Assembly: GCF_033473495.1 (NCBI RefSeq)
Contig: NC_088941.1
Location: forward strand, 1,674,001 to 1,738,000
Direction of reading: 5' to 3'
DNA length: 64,000 nucleotides
Source of the DNA: Cercospora beticola
Taxonomy: Eukaryota > Ascomycota > Dothideomycetes > Mycosphaerellales > Mycosphaerellaceae
The notes beneath the pieces are model-generated. The model worked only from the letters and a program-made list of their open reading frames with translations. It did not search any database and had not been told where the DNA came from. Below are positions 57,040 through 64,000 of the stretch, in pieces. The stretch's first letter is position 1. Each line of letters opens with the position of its first letter. Made by a program: the position numbers and the translations under genes.

Positions 57040-58790
57040 TCACTCATCCCGACCAAACACTTGAACTTCCTCCTTATACATAGTATCAACCAAGTTGAAC
57101 GATCGCACCCACGGCCCGAAATTCACAATGAACAAAACGACTCCACCAGCAGCCACCTGAAGGAAGGCCTGCGTGCCAAATACCCATCTGGGACCGACCG
57201 CGTTGCCCCATGGAGTGAGGAAGAAGATGGAGGAGAAGCCGAGCACCAGACGATAGCAAGAGACTGCAATAGCCACCTCGTTGGCCACGTGCGAGCCAAG
57301 GGCCTCGACCAGATAGTTGCTGACAATTCCGAGTCCTGCGGCGCCACTGAACTGGCTTATTGCGACACACACAGCCAGCGACATGTAATGCCACTGCTCT
57401 TGCAGACCTGCACCGAACAAGCCGAGGCCGATGGGATAGATGATCATGATGGGCCAGATCGCGTGTAGGCGTAACTCTGGATGCCATACACCGTTGTAGA
57501 AGCGCCTGCAGATGATCAATGGCAGGCGGTCATATATTGCCGCAGCATAGAGCTGCGAAGCAATTACGCCAATCCAATTGCAGAACATGAATGTTGCGAC
57601 ACCTTTGGCCGTGAAGCTATATCCACCAGCAATCTCTGGCGTCATCAGGTAAATCGCGATAAATGTTTGGATTGCCAGGACCCAGCCCATCGTGACAGCA
57701 ACGACGAAGCCTCCTAGGACCATGATTGGGCTGAATGTCGCAAGCAGAGGTCGCAAGGCCGCTTTCTTCTCCTCCGCTGGCGTCAGATACGGCGAAACAT
57801 GGAATCCTCTAATGTTAAAATATAGTCCTTGGCGTTTCGCCCACCATCCTCGGGGCTGATCTGGCCATTGGGGTCCTCCTTCACGATGCCAGCCAGTCTC
57901 TTCGACGAACAGAAACACCAGAATGGCACAGACCGCATGGAGACCGACTTGATACCAGAACTGAATTGTCCAGCTGGCGAAGTACACAATATACCCTGAG
58001 AAGGATGGCGCGGCTGCTATACCGAACATAATCATGCCGTAGTACACGCCAATGACTTTGCCACGATCATGAAGGAAGAAGATTTCGCAGAGAAATTGCG
58101 GTCCCACTATGATAAAAGAGCTTGTCAACTCGTCGAGTCTGGTCGAGCAAGATGCGGGAGTAGTACTCACGAATACTGACGGACGCTCCCATTATACCTG
58201 CAAAAAGCCTAGAAGCCATGAAGGCTCCATAGTCTCCGCTACCTGTCATCGCCACCGACCAGATGTTCATCGCCATCGTCCCGATAACTCCCCAGAACAG
58301 CAGCCAGCATTTGCCAAATCGAGTGGATAGTGGGAACAAGAGGTACGCCCCGAATGCTAGGCCGATCATGCAGACGGCGATCTATGGGCTCAGATCAGCA
58401 CAATGTCGCTTGAGCGACACCAGAAGACCCACACTATAAGTCAGTTTTACCACTGACTGCCGGTAGAGCGTTGCCTGTGGCGCGTAACCTGAGATATTGG
58501 TGACCGATTGCATCGCCGTGGCGAATCCGGACATCATTATCGCCATGGTCAGCGCGGTCTTCTTTCCTGAGCTCCAACTCTGTAAGGACACGGATTCCAT
58601 CATTAGCCAAGAGCGACCCAGCCCTCACACGGCTACAACGTACGAGAGGATCCCGTGGATCGTCGCTCGGCTGCGGAATCAGCGCAATGCCCTGCTTGTT
58701 GAATTTGACATTCTTTTCTTTCCCGGAAGTACTTGGACTGCGCGATGCCGCACGTTCGACATGGTCGCTCTCAGTGATCTTCTCCGCCAT
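57040..58790 (-). CDS. MFS transporter, drug:H+ antiporter-like
   Basis: Plasma-membrane export or uptake of a pathway compound. Four exons: 58790-58644, 58579-58433, 58381-58171, 58106-57040, 523 aa, from the ATG of MAEKITES (codons upstream begin with TTG). The cytosolic N-terminus ends in DDPRDPLSWSSGKK, the usual entry of fungal 12-TM DHA1 carriers. Motif A-like region is AFGAYLLFPLSTRFGK; ASRLFAGIMGAS follows; the central loop VEETGWHREGG..PRGWWAKRQG is typical, as is the C-terminal half with AVCVAISQFSGAAGLGIVSN. Introns keep frame (phases 0, 0, 1). It diverges from the second hydrolase over 316 bp that contain the cluster's perfect inverted repeat. Confidence 0.9.
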
Positions 58791-58947
58791 GCCGATCAAG
58801 AGTGCAGGACAAAGTTATGTCAGAGTGTGTAGCAAGGTAACTGCTCCACTGAGACCTAGACCACTCCGAATGTATTCCCACGTGGCGATCGGTGACTTTG
58901 GCGATCTTTATGAAGTTTTGCCGGGCGAACCGCTTGCATGACAGCTC

Positions 58948-58977
58948 CACCTCGGAAGGACAATCAATTCCGAGGTG
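58948..58977. promoter_or_regulatory. Perfect 10-bp inverted repeat, shared MFS/hydrolase promoter
   Basis: CACCTCGGAA, 10-nt spacer, TTCCGAGGTG. It lies 130 bp before the hydrolase ATG (plus) and 158 bp before the MFS ATG (minus). Inverted CGG..CCG triplets with a 14-nt gap match the architecture bound by Gal4-like Zn2Cys6 dimers. The rest of 58791-59106 shows no gene. Confidence 0.75.
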
Positions 58978-59106
58978 ATAAGACATTCCAGTAAGACAAC
59001 GCCCAACCTCAAAGGTGGCGTTCGTGAACGTGACTTCGTGGATTGAGACGATACACATCACAATTTGGACAATCCGGTAACAGCAACTGTCGACAGTCCT
59101 TCCACC

Positions 59107-60168
59107 ATGTCTTCGCTCGAGCACAAGATTTACACTTTCAAGACTTTTGAATCACCGGACGGTGAAAGCCGACCGATTGATGCCAAGGTGGCGTACGGCC
59201 TCAGTGGTCCTCCAAAGAGAGCTATTGGTGAGTTGCTGGTAGTGCTCGATTCCATGTACAATGCTGAAGTGATGACCAAATAGCTGTTTGGTACCATGGC
59301 GGTGGGTTCATTACAGGAAACTACAATATGATTCCTGCTTTTGAGCTGGAGTTGCTGCATCGAAATGGGTTCGTTATTGTGTGCCCAAATTACCGATTGG
59401 TGCCAACAACCTCGCTCAAAGACGGCCCTGTCGCGGATGCAATCGATGCTTTCCAGTGGGCTCGGAACACACTTCCTGAGCTTTTCAAAGCCGATACTGG
59501 CATCGTTATCGACCCGAACAATACAGTTACACTGGGTCACTCTTGTGGCGGCGGTCTGGCATTGCTGACGGTTAGTTGATTTTTAATGGGGGAATGCTTC
59601 AGCTACAGCGGCGAACCGATGAGCATCCCAGGGTGGTCAACCCAATCCTCCTCGTGCAATCATCGACTTTTTCGGGATGAAATACTTCCGAGATCCATTC
59701 TGGACTCAGCCATCAGCTGCAATGGCAAAGCTTCCGGAATTCGATCAGTCATTTATTGACAAAGTTTTCGAAGAAGTACCCCCTCCAACTGCGACACCTC
59801 CGCCATTCGGACCAAATGGACCAGATCTGAGTAAACCGAGGAATGCGTTCATGTTCGCTCACAATAAGAAGGGAGATTATATCTCGTCTATCGTGCAGGG
59901 TGATGACTACGATGCGATCGACCCAGCGCCGTTGCTGTCGAAGCCTAATTTTCCACCGACATTCATCTTGCAAGGAACTGCGGACACAGTGGCGCCTCAT
60001 CAACATAGCGTGCAAGCGGAGGCTGATCTCAAGAAAGCAGGCAATGAGGTACAGCTGCGATTGATAGACGGTGCGCCTCACGCATTCGATATGAAGGCCA
60101 AGGAAGGGGAACCGGTGTACGACCTGATCGTGGAGGCATTCGGCTTTTTAAAAAGTCACCTGATCTGA
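59107..60168 (+). CDS. Alpha/beta hydrolase fold-3 esterase
   Basis: Three exons: 59107-59227, 59284-59570, 59632-60168, 314 aa. HSL-type motifs: YHGGGF (44-49, joined just after intron 1), CPNYRLVP, nucleophile Ser127 in GHSCGGG, LQGTADTVAP carrying the acid, and His in GAPHAFDMK. No signal peptide. It differs from the first hydrolase of the cluster in the oxyanion motif (HGGG versus YGGG) and in exon structure, so the two are not a recent duplication. Introns have canonical ends (phases 1 and 0). Shares its promoter with the MFS gene. Substrate unknown; deacylation of an ester-linked or glycosylated phenolic is possible. Confidence 0.9.
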
Positions 60169-60291
60169 ATGAACATATCGCACGATAGAACGATGTGTCA
60201 AACACTCTTCTCTCGCTTCTCTAGTGCCGAATGAGAACGTCAACCTCTCCCAACGAATCGTGCTTCCTGTTCCTGACCACGAGCCAAGCAC

Positions 60292-60317
60292 CGGAAATGC
60301 TTGACAATTCCGCGGAA
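60292..60317. promoter_or_regulatory. CGGAA-N11-TTCCG overlapping palindrome TTCCGCGGAA, dioxygenase promoter
   Basis: CGGAA at 60292-60296, then TTCCGCGGAA at 60308-60317, so three half-sites within 26 bp, about 380 bp before the dioxygenase ATG. Two more CCGCGGA sequences occur at about 60393 and 60453. The rest of 60169-60697 shows no gene. Confidence 0.65.
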
Positions 60318-60697
60318 AGGATGAGCAGCCGGTGGGCACGACGATTTCTGGCTGTCGACAATCTACTTCAACACTGTATCACTGGTCCTACCGCGGAATC
60401 GTGAATGAGCTGCAGGAGATCCTTGTGAGCGTCGTGAGTCGCATCCGAGTGACCGCGGACAAGAGTCGGCACGGCTCCAGCAGCCAAGAGCATTCTGGAA
60501 ATCCGCTGTTCTACTATGAAGCGTCATGAGACCTTCCTTTGCGAGGCCTAAGAAGCTTGCGAGATACGTCCTCGGAGCTTGCGAGTTGCGCTATTGGATG
60601 CTGAGCCGGAATGCGGCATGATGCCCTCCTCCTGTTCAAGTACTGCTAGCAGCTCACTATCTGCCGTTGTACTGATCCGCCAGATGTATCACGCAAG

Positions 60698-62450
60698 ATG
60701 TCCACCACAACTATCACCACTATCGAGACGGGCTCCAACAGGGCTGAAGAGTTGATCAAGTCTGCTGTCGCTGCGGTATGTCTCCATTCAAGTCACTTCA
60801 TTCGAGCCTTTGCGCAGACGCTCACTGCTACTAGGTCGAGAGTGTTGCCCATGGAGGTGATTTCGATGCCAAGTATGATGACGGCGACAAACCGTCGATG
60901 GAGAACCGCTTTGGTCTGAAATCATCGTGGGACCACTTCCTGCCTTCGCCAGCGGATATGCCGCAAGGACGTTTCGAGTGCGAGTTGGATGAAGTGATCG
61001 TGTATGGCGAGATACCAAAGACAATCGATGGCACCTGGTACCGGATGCTCAATGATCCACACTATCCTCCGGCCAAGGGCACTCCTTTTGTCGAGGGAGA
61101 TGGGCACTTATGCGCGTTTCGCATTCAGGATGGCAAAATTTCGATGAAAACCAAATATGTTCAAACTGAAAGATGGCTCTTGGAACGCAAGGCTGGTCGA
61201 CGACTCTTTGGAATGTACAGAAATCCATATGATGCACATCCATGCATTCGACTCGCGAACGATGCCACAGGCAATACGAACATCATCTACTGGGGAGGCA
61301 ATCTGCTCGCGCTGGCTGAGCGCGGATTACCTTATGCAATGGATCCTGATACCCTAGAGACAAGAGGAGCAGATCCATTCGCTGGACAAACTCGCGCCAA
61401 AACATTTGCAGCACATCCCAAAGTGGATCCATTCAAGAACGAATTGGTGACCTGGAGCTATAATGCAAAAGGACTGGCTACTCGTGACTTTGCCACATAC
61501 TCTATCAGTGAAGACAGCGTCATTTCGAACGAGAATTGGTATCAGCAAGACAAGACTGGGTGGCCGCACGATGGCTGGATCACAGAGAACTGGATCATCT
61601 TGGCCAACATGCCATTCACCACAAACTCGGAAGAGGTGCTGAAGCAAGGCGGTCACTATTGGACATTCGTCGATGGCCAGCCACAAGAATTCCTGGTCGC
61701 ACCACGAAAGTCTGGCGCACCTCGAAATTCTTCCTGGAAAGTTGGCGAGTTCCGCAAGTACGTCACCGATCACGGTCTAATAGTCCATGCTGGAAACGCC
61801 TGGGAAGCTGAAGATGGTACGCTGCAGCTCGAAAGCCACTTCCTGAGCTTCAACGTCTTCCCATTTTGGAACCCTCCAGGTTACAACCCCCTCTTCCAAA
61901 AGCGAATTGGGTCCGTTATACTATTGACCTCAGTCAGCCAGATGGAACCAAAGTGGCGCCTCCTGTTATTCTTCAGGAAGGCATTTATGACTTCCCAGTG
62001 TGGGATGAGCGTTTCACCACAAAGCCAACGAAATATATCATCATGGCCGAGTTTGCCAACAAATTCGAGAACCGAAGACCAGATTTCGATCGAATCGTCA
62101 GACTCAATACAGAAACTGGGGAGAAGCAAGTATTCCATGCTGGTGACGAGAGCTATGTGTTGGAGCCAGCGTTTATTCCGCGCTCTGCAGACGCGCCAGA
62201 AGGCGATGGCTATATAATTTTCTACACGACACGAGCAAGCACAAACAAGGGCGAGCTGGTAATTCTGGACACCAACGATATGTCGAAGCCTTTGGCTATC
62301 GCAGTGCTACCGTTCGCGATGAGGAAGCAGGTTCACGGCAATTGGGTTGACAATCCGCATCCGGGGAAGAAGTTACCCTCGTTGACGGCTCCCGTAAAGC
62401 AAGATGTCAGGCCAACACCCTGGCAGTCTCAGCTTCATATGGTATCATAG
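60698..62450 (+). CDS. Carotenoid/stilbene cleavage dioxygenase (RPE65 superfamily), frameshifted
   Basis: Non-heme Fe(II) enzyme splitting a C=C bond to two aldehydes; closest in style to fungal lignostilbene/resveratrol-cleaving oxygenases. Exon 1 is 60698-60775, exon 2 60835-62450. The frame is broken at a run of five C (61887-61891): one frame reads to FNVFPFWNPPGYN and the next takes up PLPKANWVRYTIDLSQPDGT. One missing C accounts for it; corrected length about 564 aa. All four iron His are present: His220 (AHPKVDP), His271 (WPHDGWITEN), His344 (IVHAGNAWE) and one in VHGNWVDN beyond the shift. The Glu of GNAWEAEDG fits the second shell. No intron of workable size can bridge the shift. 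Either a homopolymer error or true inactivation. Confidence 0.88.
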
Positions 62451-62835
62451 GAGCCCGGTGAGAGGAGTCAGAGTCTACAGTAGTGTTGCTTTGATAGTTC
62501 TAGTCGCAAGGCTTGGTGTGGGAATCGAAATATACGATTTTTTCTGGCAACCAAAACATTTCAGTGCTTGTCATCGTTTACAATTGATCTCGTTCGTCTT
62601 CCAAAAATTTGATTGGTCACAATGCCAACGAATGTGGACACCCGAAGCGTTGAAGCCTTTCGCGCAAACGAGCTAGGCTCACTCCGGTCGCCTACAAGTT
62701 GGCGGCCTCCAAATTAGTGGCCTATAGCATCGATGAGGAATAATGAGACATTGAATCCAATACTCCCGCAATCAACACAGGTATCCCTGCTGTTGTGGAG
62801 ATGTGGAGGCGCTTGATGACTTCTCCCCATCCCAG

Positions 62836-62852
62836 TTCCGAATTCCGCGGAA
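62836..62852. promoter_or_regulatory. TTCCG plus palindrome TTCCGCGGAA, monooxygenase promoter
   Basis: TTCCGAATTCCGCGGAA: one half-site and, 2 bp on, the complete palindrome (62843-62852), 230 bp before the monooxygenase ATG. The remainder of 62451-63081 has no gene. Confidence 0.7.
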
Positions 62853-63081
62853 CAGTACGAGGCCCCAGAACAACACACCTGCGGGCGACTCTGCATTCTG
62901 ACAAACACTACGGTATGTCCGGAGAACATCGTTCCTTTCGGACGGTGTAAGCAGAGTCAGTCCGGCACAAGAGTCGGGTCTCTAAACTTTAGTATTCACC
63001 GCATAGATATACAGCGACGTGAGACGGAGGTTCGATGCGCATCTCTCGTGAATACGTCTTCTCGGCCACAATACTTGAAGA

Positions 63082-64000
63082 ATGCCCTCTAAAGTCCTTT
63101 CGTCTTGGAAGCGTGCTCCAAGAGCAGAGCTCGATGAGGTTCCAACTGCAAACATACCGACAAATCCAATACCAGAAGATTTCGATGCCGATAAAATCTT
63201 TGACTCCGTCGCGGCGAGCCTTCCACGATTGAAGGCCGAGCAACTCGATGACCAAGCTTTCTGGAGAGACATTCTCGCGCTGACTGGGACATGGCGTCAC
63301 CTCCATGGTTCATCGCGAGTCGCATTGAAATGGAACGAATTGGTAGCCCTTCGCCAGCTTTCCAACTTCGCCTATGTTCGTGGGAGCGCACATGCGGCCA
63401 GGATTGGCAGTGGAGGATTTGTTCCCGGACGCTTCACATTCGATATTGGAGGAGATTGGACTGGAACTGGATCTGCGATCGTGGCGCTTTATCCTGACAG
63501 TAATGGGGATTGGAAAATCTGGTTCCTGTCCACCTTTCTTGAGTCAGTAGACGGACTTGGCAGTCCAGATGTTTTGGAGCCGGTCGTGCAGACGGATGGC
63601 TCGATCACAAACGGCCATCATGCGAACGGTGTCCGGGAAGACACGGCGTCTAGCAATGGTGTCAACGGGCATCATAGTCTCGAGGAATTTGATGTGGCCA
63701 TCGTCGGAGCTGGCCAGGGTGGTTTATCGACACTTGGACGATTCAAAGCAATCGGCTTGAAAGCTCTGGCAATCGAGAGCCATGACACCATCGGCGGTAA
63801 CTGGACGTCACGCTACGATGGAGTCAAGCTACATACTAGCAGATACTACTCGAACTTTCCATTCGGCAAACACTTCAATAGCGAGGAGTTGCCGTATTAC
63901 CTGCGACCTCAAGACCTGGCTCGTGGATTCCAGCAGTATGTTGCCGATTATGGCCTTGATGTTAGGCTTTCCTCCAAAGTCGAATCTGCGACGTGGGACG
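63082..64000 (+). CDS. Flavin-containing monooxygenase (YUCCA-like), 3' end cut by the right edge
   Basis: Open from the ATG at 63082 to the window edge, 306 codons without intron or stop. Residues ~1-170 form an N-terminal domain seen in fungal members (a SnoaL-like or steroid-isomerase-like fold is likely: WRDILALTGTWRHLHG, GRFTFDIGGDWTGTGSAIVA). A low-complexity His/Asn/Gly linker follows, then the FAD-binding motif VAIVGAGQGGLSTLGRFKAI and IESHDTIGGNWTSRYDGVKL. Such proteins use NADPH and O2 for hydroxylation, Baeyer-Villiger oxidation or oxidative decarboxylation. Last visible gene of the cluster, same strand as the dioxygenase; its promoter carries the shared palindrome. The NADPH motif and C-terminus lie outside the window. 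Confidence 0.88.
   Translation, partial: MPSKVLSSWKRAPRAELDEVPTANIPTNPIPEDFDADKIFDSVAASLPRLKAEQLDDQAFWRDILALTGTWRHLHGSSRVALKWNELVALRQLSNFAYVRGSAHAARIGSGGFVPGRFTFDIGGDWTGTGSAIVALYPDSNGDWKIWFLSTFLESVDGLGSPDVLEPVVQTDGSITNGHHANGVREDTASSNGVNGHHSLEEFDVAIVGAGQGGLSTLGRFKAIGLKALAIESHDTIGGNWTSRYDGVKLHTSRYYSNFPFGKHFNSEELPYYLRPQDLARGFQQYVADYGLDVRLSSKVESATWD

Noticed and set aside
61881..61903. A 23-nt GT..AG segment as an intron bridging the dioxygenase frames
   Set aside because: Far below workable intron size; a one-base deletion in the C run is simpler.
1..64000. tRNA, rRNA, transposon or CRISPR elements
   Set aside because: No B-box-like tRNA arm, rRNA-like stretch, terminal repeats, transposase/reverse transcriptase motif or spaced repeat array was recognised on reading; a tRNAscan-SE and RepeatMasker run would be decisive.

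Overview
The window is nuclear DNA of a filamentous ascomycete, most likely a Dothideomycete of the Mycosphaerella type; this placement is inferred from gene style and cannot be made to species. Genes are interrupted by 45-100 bp introns with GT..AG ends and CTAAC-like branch points. Many products are secreted (signal peptides, Kex2-like KR sites), and typical Pezizomycotina families are present: OPT and Dal5-type transporters, Zn2Cys6 regulators, heme-thiolate peroxygenase, hydrophobin and small secreted proteins. No mobile element, tRNA, rRNA or CRISPR array was recognised.

Layout. 1-31 kb: a secreted protein cut by the left edge, an OPT oligopeptide transporter, a secreted alpha-carbonic anhydrase, a hydrophobin-like protein hidden in three short exons, a Dal5/Liz1-type MFS permease, a GH5 glycoside hydrolase, a Zn2Cys6 regulator, an SRPK-like kinase, an orphan 175-aa protein, a heme-thiolate peroxidase/peroxygenase, cytosolic glutamyl-tRNA synthetase (GUS1) and a GLEYA/PA14 wall protein. 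31-46 kb: ribosomal protein S29 lacking three of four zinc cysteines, a regulator-like protein without zinc finger, RNase T2, an HExxH metalloprotease, a conserved unknown, a small secreted elicitor-like protein, a 5.3 kb stretch without a recognisable gene, and a Ser-rich unknown.

48.5 kb to the right edge holds a contiguous metabolic cluster: cytochrome P450 (with an in-frame TAG), Zn2Cys6 regulator, thiamine-diphosphate enzyme (benzoylformate decarboxylase/acetolactate synthase-like), alpha/beta hydrolase, MFS exporter, second alpha/beta hydrolase, stilbene/carotenoid-type cleavage dioxygenase (with a 1-nt frameshift in a C run) and a flavin monooxygenase cut by the right edge. Three of its promoters carry the identical 10-bp palindrome TTCCGCGGAA, and the divergent MFS/hydrolase promoter carries a perfect 10-bp inverted repeat built from the same CGGAA half-site. 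This suggests one regulon run by the cluster's own Zn2Cys6 protein. The enzymes fit turnover of a stilbenoid or other phenylpropanoid: oxidative C=C cleavage to aldehydes, ThDP-dependent chemistry on the aldehyde or keto acid, ester hydrolysis, flavin oxidation and export. The substrate is inference. The P450 and dioxygenase lesions suggest that the pathway is decaying in this strain, or that the assembly has errors at these two points.
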